DNA of 11,906 nt from Clostridia bacterium. Lineage in GTDB: Bacteria > Bacillota > Clostridia > Monoglobales > Monoglobaceae. Position numbers and translations under genes: made by a program. Under the pieces are notes generated by a model. It did no database searches. It was not told where the DNA came from and saw only the letters and a list, made by a program, of their open reading frames with translations. The DNA lies in NCBI GenBank assembly GCA_900769795.1, contig CAAGHZ010000052.1, positions 1-11,906 of the forward strand, given 5' to 3'. This document shows positions 1-7,382 of the stretch, one piece after another (position 1 is the first letter of the stretch; each line of letters opens with the position of its first letter).

Positions 1-41
1 GGGATTTTTCAGGTCAATTGATTTCCCTGCTTTTTTTCTAA

Positions 42-81
42 AAAAATCAACAGACTTTATGGTTAAAGTCTGTTGATTTTT
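42..81 (-). terminator. Strong hairpin terminator after the 1003-aa SLH gene
   Basis: An 18-bp perfect inverted repeat (42-59 with 64-81) closes on a 4-nt TGGT loop. Read on the minus strand it is followed by a run of seven T, the classic form of an intrinsic terminator for the gene that stops at 95. The plus-strand side also ends in T residues, so it may work in both directions. Nothing else is recognisable in positions 1-41. Confidence 0.85.
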
Positions 82-94
82 ATTGGTTTTGTAA

Positions 95-3000
95 CTATCT
101 TACAATGACCATTTCTCTTACCTGATCCTCATAAACTCTAAGGAACAATCTTGCTTCGTTGCCCTCTTCATATATTTCTACGTCTGCAGCAGAAACAACC
201 TGAATATTATTGTTTGTTCTTGTTGAGTCATAGAGATATACTATTGCATCGCCTGTTGCAAAGTTTCTGATATCTCCATTGATACTTACGTTTACACTTC
301 CGCTGAACTTCTTGGTTACGCGGCCGTATACGCATGTCATATCATTAGATATTTCTGTTATAAACTCTGTTGTCTTGTTAGCACTGTTAAACAGGAGGGT
401 TATTCCATCAATCTCACCTGCAGAGTTTACACGGTACTGAATTATATCACCCTTTACGAGCGGTGTTGTTCCTCCTGCACCGTTTGATTTCACCAAAATC
501 GTCTTATCTGCCGCAAGAAGATTTATTTGCTCTCCACTCTGCCATCCGTAAAGTCTGTCTGTGTCCTCATAGTCTTCGTTCTGTGTCTCGCTTAAATGGT
601 CAACTACAAGAATCGGTGATTCAGGAGCGGATGTGCCGGTTGAACTTGTTATAATAACAACATTTGCCACATAATTCTCCTGCAAATCATAAATCTTTGC
701 ACTATAAGTTGTCTCATTTGAAAGAGTTGTTCGTGTTCTCACAGAATATTTTGTGGTATCTGTGCCTGCATCGGCAGGAATATCGAAGATAAGCGTACTG
801 TCACCTATACCTACGTTGCCAAGTTTTGAAGATGCACTCTTGTAAACAAGATCATCACGATTTACATTGAGTGTAAATGTTCCCTTATTGGGCGCTCCTG
901 TTGCAGTTCCGTTTTCTGCTGTCTCAAGAACAGTTACGTTACCTGCACTGTTTGTCTCATATACAATCAACTGAGGCGTTACGCTTCCGCCGGCTTTGAG
1001 TGTATCTACAATATCAGACGGAGCGGTGCCATAGGTGTCATTAAATCTCATCTTCTCTGTGCTTGTCAATACTGTTGTCTCACCCGCTGCAGTGAAGATT
1101 CTAAACTGCGCAGTTGTTTCAAAGCCTGTCGACATTGCCGCATCTACAAGATATCCGTACTTTCTGTTGGCAGTTATATCTGTGTCAACAGTTGCGTTTT
1201 CATCAACTGCCGCGATGTTGCCCTCGATATCTAAATAGAAGGTACCCTTATCACGAAGCTCGATATCATTAGGATAACTTGCTGCCTTTTTATAAAGTTC
1301 TGTTCCACTACCTATTCTATAACCATCAGCTGTTATTTCTGTGATAGTTCCGTTTACGGATGCATCAGAAACATAACCCTTTACCAATAATCCGTCATCG
1401 CTTATGGTGTATGAAATTACATTCCACTCAACGAGTTCTCCAACGCCTATTTCTGCGCCGTCTTTTATAAGTGTATACATAATTTCTGTGTTATTCTCGT
1501 CAAACACCAATGAGCCATTGAGATACTTGTCTGTCACTCTGCCTGTAATAGTTGAAACTGTGTCAACTACAATATTTGTAAAGTGGTTTACAAACACGAT
1601 TTCGTAAATTCCATTGGTATCCGCATCAAGCATAATAACATTACCCGATGTGGGTTTTAACTGTTCTGCAGTCACACCGGTCTTATGCTTTCCGTTGTAA
1701 ATATAAGTTGCATCGGCTGCAATCTGAACCGTCTTTGTATTTCTGTCACTCTCGCTGCCCCAATATTCAAATGTTCTAACCAGGGCCTCGTCCTCTGTTA
1801 CAGATACGATATCATTTGCAACAACAGTGATTGCTTTATTTTTGTTTGCCTGCTCTCTTAAAGTAATAAGAGTCTTTTCATCTGTTGTCTTGTCTATTCT
1901 TGCGTAGTAGAGCACATTGTATCCAAGATACTGTTTTGCGTTAGTGTCTCCCACAAAGAAAATCTCTGTACCTATCTGGATTCTGTCTTCAGCTGTTGTG
2001 CTGCCACCGGAGAGACTTGTCTCACCTGTACCTGTGATTTGTCCATAACCCTTTTCTACGTTAAGTTTATCATAGAGCAAGGTCTTATCTACAACCTCAT
2101 AAGTCGCATTAGAACCAAAGCCAACCTGCTCCATAAGGTTTACAGTAAGGGCATTAAATATAAGTTGTGCTATATCGCCTCTTGTTGCCGCAGCAGCAGT
2201 TAAACCTTCAATGCCGCGAAGCAACTGATTTGATGATGCAATATAAAGATATCCTGCAGGATATCCACCCTTATCTGCAGCCGCCGGCTCGTATCCCATT
2301 GCACGTACGATTATAGCAATCGCTTCCTGCAAAAGAACAGGGTCGTCGGGACGGAAAGTGCCTACATCATCACCTATTACCATTCCCTGCTGATGCGCTA
2401 CGTTTATAGCACCTGTTGCCCAATGGCCTGATGGCACATCAGGAAATCTTGCAGCACCACCTGAACTTATCGCAATGTCTTCAAGGCCCACAGAATAGAC
2501 AGCCACCTTTGCCATCTCACTTCTGATTATAGGATCGTTGGGGCGAAAAGCTCCACTTTCTGCATCACCTACCATGATACCAAGAGCGCCAAGAAGTTCT
2601 GCCGCTTCTTCGTACTTTGTACCTGCAATATCAGGCGCAAGACTGATTCTCATAGTACTGTATCTTGATGCCGCAGGAGCCTGGGCAACAGGACCTGCCG
2701 CCATGCCATTATACTTAGAACTATTTTCGATTAAATTTGTGTTTATCTGTGCATCAGGCTCAATTGTCCCATCGGCATTTGTGCCGTCAAAAGACAAGAG
2801 ACCTGCACTGTTCTCTTCTGCGGCTACGCCACGGCTGACACCTCGTGCTTGTGGACTTGTGCCAATCACGCTGCCGTTTAACATTTGTTTGTTCCCTGAC
2901 GAGACACCCACAGAAGAGTTGTCAACTGCAGATGCCGGGTTTTCTTCTGATATAATACCAGCCGAAGCATCCGATGTTGGACCATAATACTCTCCTGATA

Positions 3001-3106
3001 CAGCTGTGCTTTCATCCGGGAGGTCATATCCTGTCGCTGATACTGCCGTACACATAGTAACTACCATGCATACTATCAGAAACATTGGAATAATTCTCTT
3101 TAACAT
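95..3106 (-). CDS. Exported S-layer homology (SLH) domain protein, 1003 aa
   Basis: A secreted cell-surface protein, probably anchored to cell-wall polymers by its SLH domains. The N-terminus (residues 1-26) is a signal peptide: positive start (LKR), a hydrophobic core, and a likely cut near AVSA/TG. Residues about 27-155 are a low-complexity Ser/Ala/Gly/Asn-rich spacer. Three SLH motifs follow, at about 160-208, 219-272 and 280-325; the first two carry the usual G-x-FRP-x-DP signature, and the third is degenerate. The remaining 670 residues are rich in Thr, Val and Gly, look beta-rich, and match no enzyme family I recognise. The ATG at 3106 has a perfect AGGAGG (3114-3119) 7 nt upstream. The gene is divergent from the other SLH gene and ends at a strong terminator. 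The call as an SLH surface protein is firm; the function of the C-terminal region is unknown. Confidence 0.9.
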   Translation of the reverse strand: MLKRIIPMFLIVCMVVTMCTAVSATGYDLPDESTAVSGEYYGPTSDASAGIISEENPASAVDNSSVGVSSGNKQMLNGSVIGTSPQARGVSRGVAAEENSAGLLSFDGTNADGTIEPDAQINTNLIENSSKYNGMAAGPVAQAPAASRYSTMRISLAPDIAGTKYEEAAELLGALGIMVGDAESGAFRPNDPIIRSEMAKVAVYSVGLEDIAISSGGAARFPDVPSGHWATGAINVAHQQGMVIGDDVGTFRPDDPVLLQEAIAIIVRAMGYEPAAADKGGYPAGYLYIASSNQLLRGIEGLTAAAATRGDIAQLIFNALTVNLMEQVGFGSNATYEVVDKTLLYDKLNVEKGYGQITGTGETSLSGGSTTAEDRIQIGTEIFFVGDTNAKQYLGYNVLYYARIDKTTDEKTLITLREQANKNKAITVVANDIVSVTEDEALVRTFEYWGSESDRNTKTVQIAADATYIYNGKHKTGVTAEQLKPTSGNVIMLDADTNGIYEIVFVNHFTNIVVDTVSTITGRVTDKYLNGSLVFDENNTEIMYTLIKDGAEIGVGELVEWNVISYTISDDGLLVKGYVSDASVNGTITEITADGYRIGSGTELYKKAASYPNDIELRDKGTFYLDIEGNIAAVDENATVDTDITANRKYGYLVDAAMSTGFETTAQFRIFTAAGETTVLTSTEKMRFNDTYGTAPSDIVDTLKAGGSVTPQLIVYETNSAGNVTVLETAENGTATGAPNKGTFTLNVNRDDLVYKSASSKLGNVGIGDSTLIFDIPADAGTDTTKYSVRTRTTLSNETTYSAKIYDLQENYVANVVIITSSTGTSAPESPILVVDHLSETQNEDYEDTDRLYGWQSGEQINLLAADKTILVKSNGAGGTTPLVKGDIIQYRVNSAGEIDGITLLFNSANKTTEFITEISNDMTCVYGRVTKKFSGSVNVSINGDIRNFATGDAIVYLYDSTRTNNNIQVVSAADVEIYEEGNEARLFLRVYEDQVREMVIVR

Positions 3107-3113
3107 TTCATTT

Positions 3114-3119
3114 CCTCCT
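3114..3119 (-). promoter_or_regulatory. Ribosome binding site of the 1003-aa SLH gene
   Basis: A perfect AGGAGG on the minus strand lies 7 nt before the ATG at 3106 and fixes that start. I could not pick a convincing minus-strand promoter in the AT-rich stretch 3120-3270. Confidence 0.85.
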
Positions 3120-3278
3120 GTTTAATTAATTAACTTTTAAGCTATATAAGATTTTTGTTATTTACGCTGTTATTTTATGTCTTAAGAAAAAAATTACTCA
3201 GGTAACATTCTGGCATGTATGGCAAAAATATCATATACAAAGTTTTTTTAAATTTTTATTAATTTTTGAATTTAATAG

Positions 3279-3307
3279 TTGAATTCTGACAATATATATG
3301 GTATATT
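3279..3307 (+). promoter_or_regulatory. Predicted sigma-A type promoter of the 606-aa SLH gene
   Basis: TTGAAT (3279-3284) and TATATT (3302-3307) are separated by exactly 17 nt, close to the housekeeping consensus. The boxes lie about 80 nt before the ATG at 3385, which leaves an AT-rich untranslated leader with AGGAGG at 3371-3376. The region is so AT-rich that chance matches are possible. Confidence 0.5.
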
Positions 3308-3370
3308 GATATATAAATAGGTAGAATATTATGTGGTTTTGTATTAAACCATTGATTTTCTAATAATTTC

Positions 3371-3376
3371 AGGAGG
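3371..3376 (+). promoter_or_regulatory. Ribosome binding site of the 606-aa SLH gene
   Basis: A perfect AGGAGG stands 8 nt before the ATG at 3385, which supports that start codon. Confidence 0.85.
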
Positions 3377-3384
3377 ATAAAAAA

Positions 3385-5205
3385 ATGAAAAAAACAAGGA
3401 TTTTATCTTTTGCCCTTTGTCTGGCTCTTGTGCTCTCAAGTTTTTCTCTTACTGCTATGGCTTTGAGTTTTGACGACGTGGATAATGACTCCACTGTTTC
3501 CTGGGCAGCTGACTCCATCACAAAAATGACAGATGCCGGATATATCAAGGGCTACGAGGATGGTACTTTTCGTCCTTACAAGCCAATCACCAAGATTGAG
3601 TGCTTAATCCTTATGTCAAGAATGCTCGGTCTTGAGGACGATGATTTTAAGGCGACAGCAGATGCTGCATACGCCCTGTACAGCGGTCTTGCATCTAAGT
3701 ATAACGCTACATATACCAAAGAACTTTGTTATCTCCTCTATAGTGGGATTATAAAAGAGAGTGACCTTGCAGACTATGCATCCGCTGCAAACGCAAACAC
3801 GCAGCTTCTCAGATATCAGGCAGCAATCCTTATGTCAAAACTTATGGGCAAGGATGCTGATGCAAAGAGTTTCAAGGTTTCATCCGCCACCTATGCTGAT
3901 GATGCTGTAATTCCTGCAAGTGCAAGACCTTATGTTGAATTTGTTACAAACAACAACATTATGAATGGTATGGATGCAAACGCAGAAGGCGAACCTATGT
4001 TCTCTCCCGTTACATCTCTTACACGTGCACAGATGGCTACATTACTTGCAAGAATGATGGACAAAATCGACATTGAACTTGTTTCCGGTGCGGTTGAAGA
4101 GATAAAATCTTCTTCTATTACCATCAATGGCAAAGACTATGCATTGAGTGAAACTGCAAAAGCATATATCGACGGCGAATCAGGCATAGTTGATGATATT
4201 GCAGAGGGTAGCAATGTTTCTGCTATCATACTTTGCGAAGAGATTGTTCTTATAGAGACAGCAGAACCTATTGAAACCACATCAATTTACGGTTTGATTA
4301 TCAGCAAGAACGAAAGTTCCTCCGGCAAGAAAATTATAGTTGCAGACTATGAAGACAAAGATACAACTGCAACCTACACACTCGCCGACGACTGTGTAAT
4401 CTATAAAGATAATTCTAAATCCAATTTCAGCAAAATTATGGCTGATGATTTTGTAAAACTTGAAATCACAGGTAATAAAGTTACAAAACTTTCTACAGAA
4501 GAAACAAAACTTGATGTAGAAGGTAAACTTGTTGCTATAGAATATGATAACGAAGATCACTCATATATCAAGATTAGTGATAAAAATGGCGAAAACATAG
4601 AAACTTACAATGTTTCTACAAAGGGAATCAAAGCATCAAGAGATGGTCGCGACGTTGAACTTCGCGAGTTGTCAGAAGGTGATACAGTTACACTGAGACT
4701 CAGTTATGGCAAGGTTACAAAAGTTACCGCCACAAGCACATCCGAGACTATCACAGGTACTTTGACAGAAATAATCATTTCAGACACACCTTCAATCACT
4801 GTTACCAATGACGGAAAATCCAAGAACTACAAACTTCGGTCAGATGTAAAAATTAACGTTGGCGACGCTTCAGGATGTACAATATATGACCTTCGCCTCA
4901 ACAGCACTGTTACATGCAGACTCAATAGCAGCGCTGTTCAGACAATTGCCGCTACAAACGTAACTGTTGCTGAAAATGGCGAGTTGACAGGTAAGGTTAC
5001 AGGCAAGAATGTTAGCTATAATGTAGTTACAATTGAAGATGCAGACGGCAATGCACATAGTATCTACTTCAACACAAGAACTACTGTTCTTGCAAGCGAT
5101 GGTAGCACAACAAACGTTAAGTTAATCGAAAACGGAGCCACCATCTCGGCTACAGGCGCTTACAAAAATGGGGTGTTTGAAGCTACAATCATTATTGTAA
5201 AATAA
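3385..5205 (+). CDS. Exported S-layer homology (SLH) domain protein, 606 aa
   Basis: A secreted surface protein with N-terminal SLH anchoring. Residues 1-26 form a clear signal peptide: KKTR, a hydrophobic core, and a likely cut after AMA. Three SLH motifs follow directly, at about 28-84 (FDDV start, GTFRP, ITKIE), 90-155 (divergent) and 168-226 (ending in TRAQMATLLARMM). Residues about 232-606 appear to be several repeated beta-rich modules with the pattern G-x-V/L, then I-T-I/V, then Y-x-L, then G-x-x-V-x-L; I can see roughly four or five copies. No catalytic motif is visible. Acidic and threonine-rich composition suits a structural or S-layer protein. The ATG has AGGAGG 8 nt upstream. The gene is divergent from the other SLH gene and convergent with the regulator, with a shared hairpin terminator. 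It could be an S-layer protein or a minor wall-bound protein; sequence does not decide this. Confidence 0.9.
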   Translation: MKKTRILSFALCLALVLSSFSLTAMALSFDDVDNDSTVSWAADSITKMTDAGYIKGYEDGTFRPYKPITKIECLILMSRMLGLEDDDFKATADAAYALYSGLASKYNATYTKELCYLLYSGIIKESDLADYASAANANTQLLRYQAAILMSKLMGKDADAKSFKVSSATYADDAVIPASARPYVEFVTNNNIMNGMDANAEGEPMFSPVTSLTRAQMATLLARMMDKIDIELVSGAVEEIKSSSITINGKDYALSETAKAYIDGESGIVDDIAEGSNVSAIILCEEIVLIETAEPIETTSIYGLIISKNESSSGKKIIVADYEDKDTTATYTLADDCVIYKDNSKSNFSKIMADDFVKLEITGNKVTKLSTEETKLDVEGKLVAIEYDNEDHSYIKISDKNGENIETYNVSTKGIKASRDGRDVELRELSEGDTVTLRLSYGKVTKVTATSTSETITGTLTEIIISDTPSITVTNDGKSKNYKLRSDVKINVGDASGCTIYDLRLNSTVTCRLNSSAVQTIAATNVTVAENGELTGKVTGKNVSYNVVTIEDADGNAHSIYFNTRTTVLASDGSTTNVKLIENGATISATGAYKNGVFEATIIIVK

Positions 5206-5216
5206 ATTTCGAAACA

Positions 5217-5248
5217 AAAATAGAACCCTCACATGAGGGTTCTATTTT
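5217..5248. terminator. Bidirectional terminator between SLH gene and regulator
   Basis: A 14-bp perfect stem (5217-5230 with 5235-5248) has an ACAT loop and A and T runs on its outer ends, so it can terminate transcription from both sides. The TAA stop of the minus-strand regulator (5247-5249) lies inside the outer stem, so the two convergent genes share one compact terminator. Confidence 0.85.
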
Positions 5249-6008
5249 ATATTCTTATAAGTTTTGTTTCACTTTCTTCAAGTTTATGTTTTAAAACTTC
5301 ATCCGGATCTGTGTTTGTTATAATGTAGTCTATCTTATCGAAACTCATAAGCTTAACAAAACCAATGCTTCCAATTTTACTCTTGTCACATAAGTAATAT
5401 CTTACTTTACTGTTCTGAATCATCTTCTGCTTTATTCCGCATTCCTGCTCATTGCTCTCTAAAATCCCTAAATCCGCAGTTATGCCTTTACTTGACAAAA
5501 ACATCTTGTTTGCAAAGTAGTTCTCTTCAATTGTCTTCTCTGCAAGACTACCGACAAACGACTGATTTGCGCTACATATTCCACCAACTGCTATTACCTT
5601 TATGCTTTCGCAACCGGAAAGTTCGGTAATTATTCTCAGCGAATTTGTGATAACCGTAACATTCTTCATCTTCTTTATTTCACGTGCCATAAAGAAGGTC
5701 GTCGTTGATGCGTCAAGAAAAATCGTATCGCCGGAGGCTATATATTTTGATGCTTCAACTGCCATCTTTTGTTTTGCCTCTACGTTTATAAGTTTTCTCT
5801 TTTCAAGCGATGCCTCATAGGTACTCTCTTCCATTGGCATTGCACCACCGTGAGTTCTTCTCAGGCACTCTTGCTTTTCAAGTTTCTCAAGATCTCGTCT
5901 GACAGTTTCTTCTGTAACGTCAAGAACACTGCTCAGATTACTTACCGATACCGAACCATCTCTCTCCAGCATCTCAAGTATTTTCTTTTGTCTCTCAAGG
6001 GCAAACAC
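5247..6008 (-). CDS. DeoR-family transcriptional regulator, 253 aa
   Basis: A DNA-binding regulator, most likely controlling the adjacent microcompartment operon. The N-terminal winged helix-turn-helix spans residues about 4-57 and ends in the family signature (RRDLEKLEKQ then RRTHGGA). The rest is a DeoR C-terminal sensor domain, with the D-x-IFLDASTTT stretch that in this family belongs to the sugar-phosphate-binding, isomerase-like fold. I start the protein at GTG 6008: an AGGAGG (6016-6021) lies 7 nt upstream and the protein then begins FALERQKKIL, where DeoR proteins usually begin. A longer reading from the ATG at 6050 would start inside a hairpin with no ribosome binding site. It lies 75 bp after pduL, on the same strand, and may be co-transcribed or have its own promoter. 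Family assignment is firm; the effector is unknown, and a phosphorylated sugar is an inference from the family. Confidence 0.92.
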   Translation of the reverse strand: MFALERQKKILEMLERDGSVSVSNLSSVLDVTEETVRRDLEKLEKQECLRRTHGGAMPMEESTYEASLEKRKLINVEAKQKMAVEASKYIASGDTIFLDASTTTFFMAREIKKMKNVTVITNSLRIITELSGCESIKVIAVGGICSANQSFVGSLAEKTIEENYFANKMFLSSKGITADLGILESNEQECGIKQKMIQNSKVRYYLCDKSKIGSIGFVKLMSFDKIDYIITNTDPDEVLKHKLEESETKLIRI

Positions 6009-6015
6009 AAGCTCG

Positions 6016-6021
6016 CCTCCT
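6016..6021 (-). promoter_or_regulatory. Ribosome binding site that decides a GTG start
   Basis: AGGAGG on the minus strand lies 7 nt before GTG 6008. It makes the GTG the start of the DeoR regulator in preference to the in-frame ATG 42 nt further upstream. Confidence 0.8.
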
Positions 6022-6038
6022 CTTTTATTTAATACTAC

Positions 6039-6064
6039 AAAGGCACGCAATTCTGCGTGCTTTT
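6039..6064. terminator. Hairpin between pduL and the DeoR regulator
   Basis: A perfect 7-bp stem (6043-6049 with 6054-6060, loop ATTC) extends through a G-T and A-T pairs to 6039/6064. On the plus strand it ends in TTTT. On the minus strand, the direction of both flanking genes, only CTTT follows, so it is a weak terminator or an mRNA 3'-end/attenuation hairpin that may partly separate the structural operon from the regulator gene. Confidence 0.45.
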
Positions 6065-6083
6065 GCTTATCTTGTAACTGTCT

Positions 6084-6713
6084 TTATTTTTTTAATATTT
6101 TAACTTTAGCACCATTTTTAAGTCCGGCAGAGTTTGCATCATCAGTATCTATATGCATTTCTACATTGAAGTCATCTCTAACTCTTACCTGAACGTCGTA
6201 AAATCTGGTGGGTTTTACGCCCTCTACCTCAACATCCACATAATCATTGTCTTTTATAGAATGTGCCGCCGCGTATTCAGGGGTTAAATGTATATGACGA
6301 TTTGCTATTATTACACCCTCTTTAAGATATACGCTTCCTTTGGGGCCAACCAAAACAAGTTTCTCAGACCCTTCTGTTTTACCTGACGGACGAACAGGCG
6401 GGCTTACCTTTAACACAAATGTATCTGTCCTTGAAATCTCAACCTGTGTTTTCTCTCTTACAGGGCCGAGAACTCTGACATTCTCAATTGCCTTAAGGGA
6501 TGGACCAACAAGTGTTACAACTTCGTCTGACGCAAATTCTCTACCCATAAGGTACTTTTTGACAGTCAGTTCATAGCCCTCTCCAAAAAGAGTTTCAAGA
6601 TCCTCCTTGGACAGATGTACGTGTCTTTGAGAAACACCAACTTTAACTGTGTCTTCATCTATGCCCTCTATTACGTTTTTCACTGCCTCTGCAATGGCGT
6701 TTATATCATACAT
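6084..6713 (-). CDS. pduL: PduL phosphate propanoyltransferase (phosphotransacylase), 209 aa
   Basis: Converts acyl-CoA plus phosphate to acyl-phosphate and CoA inside the microcompartment, which recycles the CoA used by the aldehyde dehydrogenase. The two-domain PduL layout is clear: QRHVHL (His31, His33) opens the first half, NRHIHL (His140, His142) opens the second, and EMHID (His187) lies near the end. With Glu92 (VEISRTD) these correspond to the zinc ligands of known PduL enzymes. Length matches the family (about 210 aa). Residues 1-18 can form an amphipathic helix, a plausible encapsulation peptide that targets the enzyme to the shell. The ATG at 6713 is preceded by AGGTGA, which overlaps the stop codon of the BMC-H gene 10 bp upstream. 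This points to translational coupling. Substrate chain length (C2, C3) cannot be read from the sequence. Confidence 0.96.
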   Translation of the reverse strand: MYDINAIAEAVKNVIEGIDEDTVKVGVSQRHVHLSKEDLETLFGEGYELTVKKYLMGREFASDEVVTLVGPSLKAIENVRVLGPVREKTQVEISRTDTFVLKVSPPVRPSGKTEGSEKLVLVGPKGSVYLKEGVIIANRHIHLTPEYAAAHSIKDNDYVDVEVEGVKPTRFYDVQVRVRDDFNVEMHIDTDDANSAGLKNGAKVKILKK

Positions 6714-6723
6714 AATATGTCAC

Positions 6724-6999
6724 CTATATATCAAAAAATTTCAATACCTCTTTATGCGGGTTTGCAATTACTTCGCATCCAAATACTTCTCCAAGCGCCA
6801 TTGCCCGTTCGCGTCCGGCCTCAACGGCTGCTTTAACCGCAGATACACTTCCGGCAATTATAATAGTAACAAGTCTGCCGCCAAGTCTTTTTTCGGTATG
6901 TATAAGTCTTACATTTGCCGCCTTTAGCATACAGTCAAGTCCCTCGATTGAGGCAACAAGACCTTGTACTTCAAGAAGTCCTATAGATTCCATCACCAT
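6724..6999 (-). CDS. BMC-H shell protein with atypical pore loop, 91 aa
   Basis: A single-domain BMC shell protein that would form hexameric tiles. The fold runs through the usual landmarks: ESIGLLEVQGL, the helix containing LDCMLKAANV, the strand before the pore, GSVSAVKAAVEAG, and the end around VIANPHKEV. The pore loop differs from the other two BMC-H proteins here: TEKRLGGRL instead of TEKIGSGL, one residue longer and with an arginine on each side. Start choice is open: TTG 7002, ATG 6999, GTG 6996 and ATG 6993 are all in frame behind GAGAGG. ATG 6999 overlaps the upstream TGA by one base (TGATG), while ATG 6993 would give the usual family start MESIGLL. The protein could be a minor shell component that admits a different metabolite. 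Confidence 0.9.
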   Translation of the reverse strand: MVMESIGLLEVQGLVASIEGLDCMLKAANVRLIHTEKRLGGRLVTIIIAGSVSAVKAAVEAGRERAMALGEVFGCEVIANPHKEVLKFFDI

Positions 7000-7349
7000 C
7001 AATCCTCTCTCATAAAGCTCTTTGGAAGCTTTTTGTTAAATTTATCTTTGTTTATATCCATCAGGTATGCAAGTTTCTCTGTGCCGTCCCCGGGGTTTGG
7101 TATAACGTGAGACACTATATACATTCCCTTTGACTTTGCATAATTTACACCTGCCTCAACCGCTGACTTTACTGCATCAACACTGCCCTCCATCTTGATT
7201 TCCATAACAAGTGGAGCCGGTGCATCTGCACTCTTTGGACGGTTTCTGTCAAAGGCGATTATCTCTACGTCCGCAGTTTTTGCACATATATCCGCTGTAC
7301 AAACCGCTGTGGTAAAGCTATATACCTCAATCATTCCAAGTGCCTTCAT
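6999..7349 (-). CDS. Variant single-domain BMC shell protein, 116 aa
   Basis: A BMC-domain protein, longer than the usual 90-95 aa. It starts MKALGMIEVYS, followed by ADICAKTADVEIIA, GSVDAVKSAVEAG and VSHVIPNP, all typical BMC positions. Two oddities stand out. First, an enlarged pore-region loop at about residues 34-47 is rich in Pro, Ala, Asp and Arg and replaces the short KIGSG loop. Second, a tail of about 25 residues after VIPNP (residues 90-116) is lysine-rich. Its N-terminal half closely resembles the second half of the PduT-like protein in this operon (ALG-x-x-E-x-YS, then ADI-x-AKTA-x-V), so it may be related to BMC-T halves. The ATG at 7349 follows AAAGGA. Shell role is firm; its position in the shell and pore function are unknown. 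Confidence 0.88.
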   Translation of the reverse strand: MKALGMIEVYSFTTAVCTADICAKTADVEIIAFDRNRPKSADAPAPLVMEIKMEGSVDAVKSAVEAGVNYAKSKGMYIVSHVIPNPGDGTEKLAYLMDINKDKFNKKLPKSFMRED

Positions 7350-7382
7350 AGCTCTTTTCCTTTCTGCAACAATTACAATTTT

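Noticed and set aside
3107..3278. Search for a minus-strand promoter or riboswitch in the divergent intergenic region
   Set aside because: Several AT-rich near matches exist, but none has both boxes at good spacing, and no structured leader such as a cobalamin riboswitch is visible.
6009..6050. Extension of the DeoR regulator to an ATG at 6050
   Set aside because: The ATG lies inside a hairpin, has no ribosome binding site, and adds 14 residues that do not fit the family, whereas GTG 6008 has a perfect AGGAGG 7 nt upstream.
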